64,000 nt of DNA, taken from the NCBI RefSeq assembly GCF_022878925.1, contig NZ_CP084627.1, positions 1,178,001 through 1,242,000 of the forward strand, read 5' to 3'. Position 1 is the first letter of the stretch. The number at the start of each line of letters is the position of its first letter. Source of the DNA: Caballeronia sp. TF1N1. Lineage in GTDB: Bacteria; Pseudomonadota; Gammaproteobacteria; Burkholderiales; Burkholderiaceae. The translations under genes and the position numbers were made by a program. Positions 9,045 to 17,962 of the stretch are shown one piece after another. Under the pieces are notes generated by a model. It was not told where the DNA came from. It searched no databases and worked only from the letters and a program-made list of their open reading frames with translations.

Positions 9045-10292
9045 TCACTTCGCCTGTTGGGCTGGCTCGACCTTGATGGTCGCTTCGCCTGGCGGCGCAA
9101 CGGGCGCGGCATCGCCCTTCACGTTGACGGGCGCGCCCGCGGACACGCGTATCGCGCCATCGACGATCACGCGGTCGCCCGCGCGCAGACCATCCGATAT
9201 GAACCAGTTGTCGCCGAGCCAGTCGCCCACCTCCACCACTTGCTCGCGCGGCGTCTTGCCGTCCTTGTCGAGCAACCATACGTAGTGGCTTTTCGCGCCC
9301 TGCAACACGGCGCGTTGCGGCACGAGAATGGCGTTCGGCCGCGTGAGGCCATGCACCAGCGCGCGCACGAACTGGCCGGGGCGCAACTGCCCGGCCTTGT
9401 TCGGCAGCACCGCGCGCACGAGGAACGTGCCCGTGTCCTTGTTATACGAAGGCGCGAAGAAATCGACCGGGCCGGTATCCGGATAGCGCGAGCCATCGGC
9501 GAGAATGACTTCGACGATATAACGCTTGTCAGCGGGCGCGGTCAGGCGTCCTTTCGCGATCTGATCGCGATAGCTCAAGACCTCGTTTTCCGAAAGGCTG
9601 AAGTTGATCCACATGGGATCGAGTTGCGCGACCGAAGTCAGCAGGCTCGAATTGCCTGCCGAAAGATAGCTGCCTTCCTGCATGCGCGCATAGCTCGACA
9701 AGCCGGTGAGCGGACTCTTGATGGTGGTGTAGCCCAGATTGAGTTCGGCGTTCTGTACTTCGCCTTGCGCGGCGATCACCGAAGCCTGTGCGGATTTCTC
9801 GTTGCCGATGGCGTCGTCGAGATCCTTCTTGCTGACGGCGTTCAGCGCTTCGAGCGGACGCACCCGTGCGAGATTCGCCTTGGTCACGGTGAGCCGCGCC
9901 TGCTGTTGCGCGAGCTGGCCGCGCGCGGTTTGCAGCGAAGCCTCGAACGGCTTGCGATCCATCTGGAACATCACCTGCCCTGCTTTCACGAGCGCGCCTT
10001 CGGTGTAGAGGCGCTTTTCGAGGAAGCCTTCCACGCGTGCGCGGATCTCCACTTCGCGCGAGCTCTGCGTCTGCGCGACGAATTCGAACGTGACGGGCGT
10101 GTCGTGGCCTTCGACGGTCATCACGGTAACTTCGGGCGCGGCGGGCTTGGGCGCGCTCGCTTGCTTCTCGCATGCCGCGATGGCGAACATCAACGAGACG
10201 CCGACGAAGCGCATGCCCGCGCGCCGCCAGCGCACGAACGCCGACGAAGCCGGAGCGGGGGCTTTGAAGATCCGCAAAGGTGAAGTCGGCAT
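9045..10292 (-). CDS. RND efflux periplasmic adaptor (membrane fusion protein)
   Basis: A 415-residue HlyD/AcrA-type adaptor. A long basic N-terminus precedes a hydrophobic stretch and lipobox (MFAIAAC). The lipoyl/barrel-sandwich halves follow (EIRARVEGFLEKRLYTEG and YTTIKSPLTGLSSYARMQEG), separated by a Gln/Ala-rich coiled-coil hairpin (about residues 120-180), then a beta-barrel and membrane-proximal domain. It links the inner-membrane pump to the outer-membrane channel. The ATG has GGAGA six bases upstream. The gly-zipper gene ends 27 bases upstream. Confidence 0.93.
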   Translation of the reverse strand: MPTSPLRIFKAPAPASSAFVRWRRAGMRFVGVSLMFAIAACEKQASAPKPAAPEVTVMTVEGHDTPVTFEFVAQTQSSREVEIRARVEGFLEKRLYTEGALVKAGQVMFQMDRKPFEASLQTARGQLAQQQARLTVTKANLARVRPLEALNAVSKKDLDDAIGNEKSAQASVIAAQGEVQNAELNLGYTTIKSPLTGLSSYARMQEGSYLSAGNSSLLTSVAQLDPMWINFSLSENEVLSYRDQIAKGRLTAPADKRYIVEVILADGSRYPDTGPVDFFAPSYNKDTGTFLVRAVLPNKAGQLRPGQFVRALVHGLTRPNAILVPQRAVLQGAKSHYVWLLDKDGKTPREQVVEVGDWLGDNWFISDGLRAGDRVIVDGAIRVSAGAPVNVKGDAAPVAPPGEATIKVEPAQQAK

Positions 10293-10319
10293 AAGTGTCT
10301 CCGCTCGCGTGGCTCGCGT

Positions 10320-10826
10320 CTATTGCACGGTGTAGCCGCGTCCCGTCATGCAGGCGGACACGGCCCGGTTGAAGGTCGTCATCTCCTGCGAGACCTGTTG
10401 CTGATTGGCCTGCTGCTGCGACGCGGCCGCACGCCGCTGCTGCCGTTGATGCACCCCGCCCATCACTGCACCGCCCGCCGCACCCGCTGCCGCGCCCTTG
10501 CCCGCGTCGCCGGCTATCGCACCCATCGCGGCGCCCGCTGCCGCCCCGCCCGCCGCGCCACGCACGCGTCCGCCCTGTTGCTGCGTTGGCGGTGGCTGGT
10601 TAGCCTGCTGCGCGAGTGACATCGGATCGATACCGGTGTTCTGCTTCGCCCATTGCTGGCATTGCGATACGTCATTGCCCTGCTGGCTCTGGCTTTGACC
10701 GCGCGCGGGGTAATAGATCGCCTGCTGCGCGGCTGCTTCGAGCGTTACCGCGGTCGCAAGCATGAGCGCCAAGCTCGATGACAGGCGCACGCGCCGGCTC
10801 CGCGCGGTTTGAAACGTGCTGTTCAT
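10320..10826 (-). CDS. Glycine-zipper, Gln-rich envelope protein of unknown function
   Basis: A 168-residue protein. A signal peptide (ALMLATAVTLEAAAQQ) is followed by a Gln-rich segment. A central glycine zipper of alternating Gly/Ala (GAAGGAAAGAAMGAIAGDAGKG, about residues 85-125) comes next, then another Gln-rich part and the conserved ending FNRAVSACMTGRGY. Glycine zippers pack helices in membranes or pores. Function is not known. The start at 10826 has GAGGGAG eight bases upstream; an in-frame start at 10880 lacks one. It precedes the RND adaptor by 27 bases and may be the first gene of that operon. Confidence 0.75.
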   Translation of the reverse strand: MNSTFQTARSRRVRLSSSLALMLATAVTLEAAAQQAIYYPARGQSQSQQGNDVSQCQQWAKQNTGIDPMSLAQQANQPPPTQQQGGRVRGAAGGAAAGAAMGAIAGDAGKGAAAGAAGGAVMGGVHQRQQRRAAASQQQANQQQVSQEMTTFNRAVSACMTGRGYTVQ

Positions 10827-10929
10827 TTCGGTACTCCCTCTCAGTGTTTTCGTCGATGCCTGACCGTCTGCGTGACGCAACCGGCCCTCGTTCCATGTGT
10901 CGTCGTTTTATGCGGTGCCGGGAAGGACG

Positions 10930-11322
10930 TCATGGCGCCTCGCGCACGCGTGCAATGGCCGCGCGCACCGCGCCGATGAACACTTCGTCGTCGAATGGTT
11001 TATGCAGATAGGCCGCGGCTCCCGCAGCGAGCGCCGTATCGCGCACGGCGGGATCGTCGTGAGCCGTGACGAAGACGATCGGCATATCGCTGCCCGCCAG
11101 ACGCCGTTGCACTTCCAGCCCGTTGATGCCGGGCATCTGCACGTCGAGCACGATGCAGTCGGGCCGCCATGCGGCGTCGTTTTCGTCGAGTGCGGCGAGC
11201 AACGCGTCGCCCGTGCCGAAGCTCGCCGACGCCATGCCGGCCGCACGCAGCAGCCGCTTGAGTGCCCGGCAGACCGATTCGTCGTCATCGACCACGGCCA
11301 CGGTTGGCGTCGCATCGCTCAT
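10930..11322 (-). CDS. Single-domain response regulator (FixJ-type receiver)
   Basis: A 130-residue stand-alone receiver. It has the acidic pair in VVDDDESV, phospho-acceptor Asp in CIVLDVQMPGINGLE, the switch Thr in FVTAHDD and the conserved Lys in HKPFDDE. No DNA-binding domain follows. It is probably a phosphorelay intermediate or a protein-protein switch; its kinase is not adjacent. ATG 11322 was chosen because homology begins right after it, though an in-frame start at 11439 would add 39 weakly conserved residues and no strong ribosome binding site favours either. Confidence 0.8.
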   Translation of the reverse strand: MSDATPTVAVVDDDESVCRALKRLLRAAGMASASFGTGDALLAALDENDAAWRPDCIVLDVQMPGINGLEVQRRLAGSDMPIVFVTAHDDPAVRDTALAAGAAAYLHKPFDDEVFIGAVRAAIARVREAP

Positions 11323-11595
11323 TGGATCAGGCGTGAAGTTCGGCAGCACCGCGAGGCGCTGTGTCCACGCCCCGGCTCTTGATTTCTCGCTGGAGAATAG
11401 GCGCGCGGCTCTTGAACCGGTATTGGACTTTAGTCCCATGAGCGCGGTGAGGAATAAAGCGGGGACCCGGTCCGGGAAGAAAACCGGGACCGACCGCTAA
11501 ATTCGAGATACGAATTCCGCTATAGTCTGCGGCTTCACGCGCCGGAGGGGTCGGCGATGTGTCGTTGAAGGTAAGTCGTTGAAGAGGAGAATCCG

Positions 11596-12381
11596 ATGAA
11601 AACCATCCATCACCTATGTCAGGGCGGCTCGGCCGCGGCCATGTTGCGCACGGCGTTGCGCGATCCCGTCATCGATATCCTCGACGATGGCTCGATCGGC
11701 CCGCTCGTCGATGTCGACACCGGCTCGCCCGATGCGCGCGTCGGCTTCATGAAGGCGCTCTACGCGTGCGGCGGCTTCGATCCGCAAGACGAAGCGTCGA
11801 TGGACTGGTATGGCGAGTTACGCGACATGAACCGGCGCCTCGCCGACCTGACGACTCAGGCGTCCGAGGTAGTGATCTGGGCCGAGGCAGGCGATGTGGA
11901 GCAAGCGCTGCGTCGACGCGCGCACTGGTGGCTGCGCGACGCGGACGTGCCCGTGAGCGAAATCGATGCGAGCCTGCGCGCCGTGGCTCGCGCGATTCCC
12001 AAGGGACAAGCGCTGGCGCTGGATGTCGGCGCGGCCGCCGCGCTCGTCGCGGCACGCAAGCCCGCAAGCGCCGGCCTGCGCGCGCAACTCGCGAACGAAT
12101 GGGCCGCGCTCAAGGAAGATGGCGAAGCCGTGCGTGTGTGGGAAGACGGCAAGCTCGCTTCGCATCCTATCGATCACTACGACGCGGACTTCATCGCGCT
12201 CGCGTCGGGCGCCCCGGCCAAGCTCGCAAGCAGCGAGATGCTTGGCGCGGCTATGCATCGTTCGGGACGCAGCGATCTCTTCTGCAAGTGGCGCTTTGCC
12301 CGCCTCATCGAAGCAGGCAAGTTGACGGTAACGGAAGGCGACGCCCACGATCTCAACTCGGTGTGGATCGTAAAGAGTTAA
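11596..12381 (+). CDS. DUF1835 domain protein
   Basis: A 261-residue cytosolic protein. The N-terminus has the DUF1835 pattern (HHLCQGGSAAAMLRTAL, then DDGSIGPLVDVD), with a WAEAGDVEQALRRR-WWL block in the middle, and a DUF3658-like C-terminal half ends in SGRSDLFCKWRFARLIEAGKL. Some members of these families resemble RNA polymerase ECF sigma-associated or HTH-adjacent proteins, but the function is unknown. The ATG follows GAGGAG. Gene-proximal upstream sequence contains TATAGT at 11521-11526, a possible -10 element without a convincing -35. Confidence 0.75.
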   Translation: MKTIHHLCQGGSAAAMLRTALRDPVIDILDDGSIGPLVDVDTGSPDARVGFMKALYACGGFDPQDEASMDWYGELRDMNRRLADLTTQASEVVIWAEAGDVEQALRRRAHWWLRDADVPVSEIDASLRAVARAIPKGQALALDVGAAAALVAARKPASAGLRAQLANEWAALKEDGEAVRVWEDGKLASHPIDHYDADFIALASGAPAKLASSEMLGAAMHRSGRSDLFCKWRFARLIEAGKLTVTEGDAHDLNSVWIVKS

Positions 12382-12399
12382 GCGTCGGGCGTTCGAATC

Positions 12400-13302
12400 T
12401 CACCCCGCAAAACGCGGCTCTGGAAGGCCTGTCACGCCGAGTCCCGTCACCGCGAAAAGACCACCCTTGTCGCGCTCTTTCTGCGGAATGCCCCACATCG
12501 GGCGGCCCATCGTCGTGACGTAAAGAATGTCGAGATTCGGGCCGCCGAACATCACGCTCGTCAGATTGCGAACCGGAAACGGCACGACACGGTCGAGTGA
12601 GCCATCGGGCGCGAAGCGCAGGATGCGCCCGCCGAACACCAGCGCGGACCATACGTAGCCTTCGGAATCGACCGTCGCGCCATCGAATGTGCCGGCCATA
12701 TCGCGCGCGGAAGCAAACAGCCGCTTGTTCGATATCGCGCCCGTTTCGATGTCGTAGTCGTACGTGTACATCTCCTTGCTATACGTGTCGGTGAAGTAGA
12801 AAGTGCGGTTGTCCGGGCTCCAGCATGGACCGTTCGAACAACTGATGCCGCTGTCCAGATGCGCGATCTTGCCGTCCGTATCGAGCCGATAAAGTCCGCC
12901 GCTTTTGGTGGAACGCTGGCCGCGATCCGCAAAGTAGCGATCGAAGTCGTAAGACATGGTGCCCGCAATGAACCGCCCTTGCCGATCCACCTTGCCGTCG
13001 TTGAAGCGCGTTTCGGGATCGTCGCTTTCCGGGTCGCCGATAAACTGCACCGTCTGCGAGTCGAAGTCGTAGAAATGCAGCCCGTTCGCGAGCGCGACCA
13101 CCGCGCCGCCTTGTTCACGCAGCGCCATGGAACCGATATGACGCGGCACGAAGTAGCGTTCGACCTCGTTGCCATCGGCGCGGCAGCTATAGATTTCGGC
13201 GGCGGTACTGTCGATCCAGTAGAGCTTCTCCTCCTTCACGTCCCAAAGCGGTCCTTCACCCAGATGATTGTTGGCATCGACCAGCAAGCGGGTTTCGGGC
13301 AT
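12400..13302 (-). CDS. SMP-30/gluconolactonase/LRE family lactonase
   Basis: A 300-residue six-bladed beta-propeller enzyme. The metal-ligand motifs are visible: LGEGPLWD near residue 14 (Glu), FNDGKVD near residue 100 (Asn) and CSNGPCWSPDNRTFYFTDT (Asn/Asp) near residue 155-172. Family enzymes hydrolyse aldonolactones with a divalent metal; sugar specificity cannot be read off. It is the distal gene of the nine-gene catabolic operon and is well placed to open a lactone made by the SDR encoded upstream. The ATG has AAGGAG in front. Confidence 0.88.
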   Translation of the reverse strand: MPETRLLVDANNHLGEGPLWDVKEEKLYWIDSTAAEIYSCRADGNEVERYFVPRHIGSMALREQGGAVVALANGLHFYDFDSQTVQFIGDPESDDPETRFNDGKVDRQGRFIAGTMSYDFDRYFADRGQRSTKSGGLYRLDTDGKIAHLDSGISCSNGPCWSPDNRTFYFTDTYSKEMYTYDYDIETGAISNKRLFASARDMAGTFDGATVDSEGYVWSALVFGGRILRFAPDGSLDRVVPFPVRNLTSVMFGGPNLDILYVTTMGRPMWGIPQKERDKGGLFAVTGLGVTGLPEPRFAG

Positions 13303-13330
13303 CGTCGTCTCCTTCCTGGTTGTGGCGTGG

Positions 13331-14272
13331 CTACGCCTTGTCCTTGTCCGCGAGGCGGTGAGCGATCAGCGCCATCAGCCTGCGATCGCGCCAGCTACTG
13401 CGGTTTTCGATCTGATCGCGCGGCAGAACGGCGCGGCGTTCGGCGTCGAGCTTAGTCAATATCTCTTCGGGCCAGTCGAAAGGCACGCGCGTCGCCGTGA
13501 TGTTGCGATACGTGCCGCCATAGCGCGCCGCGTAATCCGCGACGCCGCCTGGCGCGTTCAGATCGATCGTTTCGAACGGACCCATGAACGACCAGCGCAT
13601 GGCGAGACCATCGCGCATGACCGTATCGAGGTCGGCCGCCGTGGCGTAACCCTGCGCATAGAGACTGAGCGCTTCGTCGAGCACCGCGCCTTGCAGGCGG
13701 TTGAGCAGAAAGCCCGAAATTTCACGATTCACGGTCACGGGCTTTTGTCCCGCCGCTTCGTAGATGGCGCGCGCTCGTTCGATCGCTTCGGGCGCGGTCC
13801 ACGGCGCGCCGCATAGCTCGACGAGCGGCACAAGCGAAGGCGGATTCACCGGATGCGCGACGAGGCAGCGCGCGCCGCCCTTCAAGCCTTGCGTAAAGGT
13901 CGATGCAGGCAGGCCCGAGGTCGAACTGGCAAGCAGCGCATTGGGATGAGTCAGGCGGTCGAGTTGCGCGAATAGTTCGCGCTTGGGTTCGACCATCTCC
14001 GCGATGTTCTCCTGCACAAGACCCGCGTCGGACACGGCTTCTTCGAGCGACTCGCAACTCTTGATGCGCGCGACGATGGCATCGGTCGACTCGTCGGTCA
14101 GCTTGAACGACGCGAGGTCGTCCACGCTTTCCCGTATCGAAGCGATCGCGCCGTTCAGCATGTCCTTCGACGCATCATGCAGATTCACGCTGAAACCCGC
14201 GCGCGCAAACACGATGGCCCACGCCCTGCCGATGCGTCCGGTACCGATGATCGCTATTTGCCTTGGGTTCAT
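13331..14272 (-). CDS. 3-hydroxy acid dehydrogenase, lambda-crystallin / L-gulonate 3-dehydrogenase-like
   Basis: A 313-residue member of the 3-hydroxyacyl-CoA dehydrogenase superfamily. An N-terminal Rossmann fold (IAIIGTGRIGRAWAIVFARAGF) is followed by SSTSGLPAS, the catalytic-His motif HPVNPPSLVPLVEL, and the C-terminal helical domain (GFLLNRLQGAVLDEAL). The HPVNPP and GLAMRWSFMGPFET motifs resemble mammalian lambda-crystallin (CRYL1), an L-gulonate 3-dehydrogenase, more than acyl-CoA or carnitine dehydrogenases. It should oxidise a free 3-hydroxy acid to a 3-keto acid with NAD, which is the type of substrate used by the BKACE in the same operon. Confidence 0.85.
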   Translation of the reverse strand: MNPRQIAIIGTGRIGRAWAIVFARAGFSVNLHDASKDMLNGAIASIRESVDDLASFKLTDESTDAIVARIKSCESLEEAVSDAGLVQENIAEMVEPKRELFAQLDRLTHPNALLASSTSGLPASTFTQGLKGGARCLVAHPVNPPSLVPLVELCGAPWTAPEAIERARAIYEAAGQKPVTVNREISGFLLNRLQGAVLDEALSLYAQGYATAADLDTVMRDGLAMRWSFMGPFETIDLNAPGGVADYAARYGGTYRNITATRVPFDWPEEILTKLDAERRAVLPRDQIENRSSWRDRRLMALIAHRLADKDKA

Positions 14273-14307
14273 TTCTTGTGTCTCCTCCGGTTTTTATGAG
14301 CGGCTCG

Positions 14308-16407
14308 TCAACCTCGCTTGTCGCGCAACGTGATCACCGCGGCGAGAACGACGAGGCCATTGATGATGTCGCGGACCGCTGGCGGCACCGTCGTGCCCGC
14401 GAGCAAAGTGCCGAGCGCGGTAAGCAGAAGCGCTCCGCCGAACACGCCGAGATAGTGACCGCGTCCGCCCGTGATGAGCGCGCCGCCGACCACGACCACG
14501 GCAATGGAAGGCAAGAGATAAGGATCGCCCATGCCGAGAAACGCCTGCGAACTGAAGCCCGCGAGCAGCAAGCCGACGAGCGCGGAACACAGACCCGAAA
14601 GACAATACACCGCGATCAACGTGGAGCCGACGCGCACGCCGGAAAGACGCGCGGCAATCGGCGAATTGCCGACCGCATAGACGCGCCTGCCGAACGGCGT
14701 CCGATGCAACAGCAACAAGGCAATCGCAAGAAACAGCGGCACGCTCCAGGCGGCTAGCGACAGCGGACCGAGACGAGCATTGACGAACTCGCTGATCACG
14801 GACGGCGTCCAGCCTTGCGGCGAGCCATTGCAATAGATGAGCGTGAGACCTTGCAGCAGGCCGTTCGCCGCCAGCGTCACGACAATCGGCGGCAAGCCGA
14901 GCATGACGACGCCCACGCCGTTGAAGATGCCCACGAGCAGGCCCACGCCGAGCACGACCGGCGCCGCCCAGACCGCGGCGCCGTTCAAGCCATGCGTGAG
15001 TCCCGTCAACAGTACGCCCGATAGCGTGATGAGCCACGGCATCGACAGATCGAGACCGCCGGTGAGAATGACCGCGCCTTGACCGAGACCGAGGACCGCG
15101 AGAAACAAGGTCAGCGTGAGCAGGCTGCTATAGAAGTTCGCGCTGATCAGCACGCCCGGACCATAGACGAAGCCCGTGATGACGACCACGCCGAAGAACA
15201 GCAGGTACGCGGGAATCACGTACTTGACCCATTCGCGATTGCGCTCGATCCAGTCCGGGATCGCGCGGCCCTTCAACTCCTTGTTCTCGATGGGACGATA
15301 ATCGCCGACTTCGAACGCCACGTGCCGCGCATGGCCGTCATCGCGTGCACGCGTGCCCGTTCGCACGGCCTTGAGCCATTGCGAAGCCTGCCGCGCGCAC
15401 TCGTGCGCCGCCGACTGCTTGCCGATGGAAGAACCGAGCACCGCGAGAATCAGGATCACGGCTTCGGCAATCGTCGTGAAGAACGCCGATACGTTCAAGA
15501 CGAGCAGAATGTTCACCGTGATCATCAGCGTCATTGCGGCGAACACGCTTCCAACGCAACCGCCACGACCGCCACCAAGCAACGTGCCGCCGAGCACGAC
15601 CGCCGTGAACATGGAAAGCAGGAGCGGGCGGCCGACGAGCGGATCGGCCGAGCCCGTCTGCGCCGACACGTATAGGCCCGCTGCCGCGTAGAACATGCCT
15701 GCGAGCGCATAGGTCGCGATGCGATAACGCGTGACCGGCATGCCGTTGGCATACGCGCCATCGGGGTCGCTGCCAAGCGCATAGAGACCGACGCCAAAGC
15801 GCGTGCGCTTGATGAACGACCACACGAGCAAAGCCACGATGAGCAGGACAGCCGACATCGGTATCTTGTCGGGAATCAGGTCGGCCGTGAGAAAGCCGCC
15901 GAATTGTTCGCCGATGCTGCCGCCCGGCTTGTTCTGGATGAGCAGCGTGACGCCTTGCACCATGAACATCGTCGCGAGCGTAACGACAATGGATTGCAAG
16001 CGGAACCACGCGATCAGCGCGCCGTTGACGAGGCCGATGCCGCCGCCTATGGCGATGATGAGCGCGACGCCCGCCCACTGCTCGACGGGCGAGCCTTGCA
16101 CGAAGCGCACCGCGAGCACGTTGGCCAGCGACACGACCGCCGACGCCGACAAATCGAACCCGCCCGACAGCACGACGATGGTCTGCCCGATGGCCGCGAG
16201 CGCGAGCGTCGTGCTGCTCGATATGACCGAACCGATGTCGTACATGCCGACAGGCGTGGCAGATAGCGCGACCCACGCAATGAGCATGGCGAGCAACGCA
16301 CCGATCGCGATGATGAGCCCGCGATGATGGTCGATGCGCGCGCCGATTCCCACGCGCGCGCCGGGCCTCACGATCTCGCTTTCTGGCGACGCTATGGCTA
16401 TTTTCAT
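14308..16407 (-). CDS. Sugar ABC transporter permease, two RbsC-like domains fused
   Basis: A 699-residue inner-membrane protein, about twice the usual length. Residues about 25-325 form a complete BPD_transp_2 permease (VLSGGFDLSASAVVSLANV; GGGRGGCVGSVFAAM). A hydrophilic linker of about 70 residues follows, then a second full permease (GGLDLSMPWLITLSGVLL; GGRGHYLGVFGGALL). Normally these importers use two separate or identical permeases; here the heterodimer is one chain. ATG 16407 has GAGGAG seven bases upstream; a TTG two codons earlier is less likely. It follows the ATPase gene by 10 bases. Confidence 0.9.
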   Translation of the reverse strand: MKIAIASPESEIVRPGARVGIGARIDHHRGLIIAIGALLAMLIAWVALSATPVGMYDIGSVISSSTTLALAAIGQTIVVLSGGFDLSASAVVSLANVLAVRFVQGSPVEQWAGVALIIAIGGGIGLVNGALIAWFRLQSIVVTLATMFMVQGVTLLIQNKPGGSIGEQFGGFLTADLIPDKIPMSAVLLIVALLVWSFIKRTRFGVGLYALGSDPDGAYANGMPVTRYRIATYALAGMFYAAAGLYVSAQTGSADPLVGRPLLLSMFTAVVLGGTLLGGGRGGCVGSVFAAMTLMITVNILLVLNVSAFFTTIAEAVILILAVLGSSIGKQSAAHECARQASQWLKAVRTGTRARDDGHARHVAFEVGDYRPIENKELKGRAIPDWIERNREWVKYVIPAYLLFFGVVVITGFVYGPGVLISANFYSSLLTLTLFLAVLGLGQGAVILTGGLDLSMPWLITLSGVLLTGLTHGLNGAAVWAAPVVLGVGLLVGIFNGVGVVMLGLPPIVVTLAANGLLQGLTLIYCNGSPQGWTPSVISEFVNARLGPLSLAAWSVPLFLAIALLLLHRTPFGRRVYAVGNSPIAARLSGVRVGSTLIAVYCLSGLCSALVGLLLAGFSSQAFLGMGDPYLLPSIAVVVVGGALITGGRGHYLGVFGGALLLTALGTLLAGTTVPPAVRDIINGLVVLAAVITLRDKRG

Positions 16408-16417
16408 ATGCAACTCC

Positions 16418-17932
16418 TCAACTGGATAGCATCTTGCGCATCACGTTCTCTTCGGTAAGCGCCTCGCCTTCGAGCTCGCCCGCATTGCGGCCGCGATACA
16501 TCACCGACACGCAGTCGCACACGTTGACGAGTTCGGGCACGTCCGTCGAATAGAACAGCACGGAGCCGCCCGCCGCCGCGAACGCACGCATCAAAACGAA
16601 GATCTGATGCTTGGTGCCTACGTCGATACCGCGCGTCGGGTCGAACATGAGCCACACGCGGCTTTGCGTGAGCAGCCATTTGGCCATCGCGATCTTTTGC
16701 TGATTGCCGCCCGAGAAAGAAAGACACGGCTTGTAGAGCGCACGCGGATTCACTTCCATCTGCGCAAGCGAGCGGCGTATGGCCGCCTGTTCGCGTTTGC
16801 GGTCGATCAAACCGAAACGCGAGTAGCGTCCGATCACCGGCAGCGATACGTTCTCGCCGCCCGGCAAGCGCAGGAACAAGCCTTCGGTCTTGCGGTCTTC
16901 GGGCAGGAAGCTCGTCGCGACGCCGGCCTTGAGCGAATCCGCCGTGGACGTCAACGTAACCGGCTTGCCGTCGATACGAATCTCGCCATCGTCGATGAAG
17001 CTCGCGCCGAAGAGCGCCTCGAACATCTCGCGCTGGCCCATGCCCTGCAACGCCGCGATGCCATGCACTTCGCCCACTTTCAGCTTGAGGACGAAGTCGC
17101 TCACGACGCCATCGACACGTATGCCGCGTGCTTCGATTGCAGGCGCGCCGTGGTTCTCCGTCAGCACCGGCGGCGTGACCTTCGGCGGATACTTCGCTTC
17201 CATCGAGCGGCCGATCACGAGACGAATGACTTCGTCATCGGAGATATCGGCGGTATCGAAAGCACCGACGTCCTTGCCATTCCGATACACCGTGAGGCTG
17301 TCGCAGAACTCGCGCACTTCCTGCATCCGGTGCGAGATGAACACGAAGGTCACGCCCTGCGTCTTCATCTCGTCGATACGGCGCGAAAGCCACGCCACGT
17401 CGCGGCCCGATAACGCGGACGTCGGTTCATCGAGCAGCAACACTTGCGGCGCGCGCACGATGGCCTTGGCGATCTCGATCTTCTGCCGCACCGGCAAGGA
17501 AAGGTCGCGTATATAAGCGCCAGGACGCACGTCCGACAGTTCCAGCTTGTCGAGCCATTCGGCCGCCTGGCGTTGCGCTTCGCGCTTCCTGATGCGCCCG
17601 AGAAAGCCGGTCGGCTCGTACGACATCAACAGATTCTGCGCGACGGTGAGATCGCGCACGAGTGTCATCTCCTGAAACGCGGTCTGCACGCCCGCCCGAT
17701 GCGCGTCCTTCGGGCCTTTCATCGCCACGTCCCGACCCATCACGCGAATGCTGCCGGCGTCGGGCTGCATGAGACCCGACAGCAGCTTCACCGTGGTGGA
17801 CTTGCCCGCGCCGTTCTCGCCGAGCAGCGCATGCACCGCGCCGCGTTTGACGGAGAACGACGCCCCGTCGAGCGCGACAGTGGCGCCGAAGCGCTTCGTC
17901 ACGTTCGACAGGTCGATCGCAAGGGATGTCAT
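16418..17932 (-). CDS. Sugar ABC transporter ATP-binding protein (RbsA/MglA type)
   Basis: A 504-residue double ATPase of the carbohydrate-uptake-2 family. The first domain has a standard Walker A (GENGAGKST near residue 40), signature LSLPVRQKIEIAKAI and Walker B VLLLDEPTSAL. The second domain has a degenerate Walker A region (ALQGMGQREMFEALFG) but a good signature (LSFSGGNQQKIAMAKWL) and Walker B (WLMFDPTRGID), as is usual for RbsA-type subunits. It energises import through the fused permease encoded immediately downstream. Confidence 0.93.
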   Translation of the reverse strand: MTSLAIDLSNVTKRFGATVALDGASFSVKRGAVHALLGENGAGKSTTVKLLSGLMQPDAGSIRVMGRDVAMKGPKDAHRAGVQTAFQEMTLVRDLTVAQNLLMSYEPTGFLGRIRKREAQRQAAEWLDKLELSDVRPGAYIRDLSLPVRQKIEIAKAIVRAPQVLLLDEPTSALSGRDVAWLSRRIDEMKTQGVTFVFISHRMQEVREFCDSLTVYRNGKDVGAFDTADISDDEVIRLVIGRSMEAKYPPKVTPPVLTENHGAPAIEARGIRVDGVVSDFVLKLKVGEVHGIAALQGMGQREMFEALFGASFIDDGEIRIDGKPVTLTSTADSLKAGVATSFLPEDRKTEGLFLRLPGGENVSLPVIGRYSRFGLIDRKREQAAIRRSLAQMEVNPRALYKPCLSFSGGNQQKIAMAKWLLTQSRVWLMFDPTRGIDVGTKHQIFVLMRAFAAAGGSVLFYSTDVPELVNVCDCVSVMYRGRNAGELEGEALTEENVMRKMLSS

Positions 17933-17962
17933 CGCTTGCCTCCCTTAACCTTTAGATGTCGC

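Noticed and set aside
8826..10283. A 485-codon plus-strand open frame opposite the RND adaptor
   Set aside because: His/Arg-rich shadow of the adaptor and pump genes; no ribosome binding site and no domain.
11466..11492. CGGTCC/GGACCG inverted repeat before the DUF1835 gene as a terminator or operator
   Set aside because: Only a 6-base stem with a 13-base loop and no T-run in either direction; cannot be assigned.
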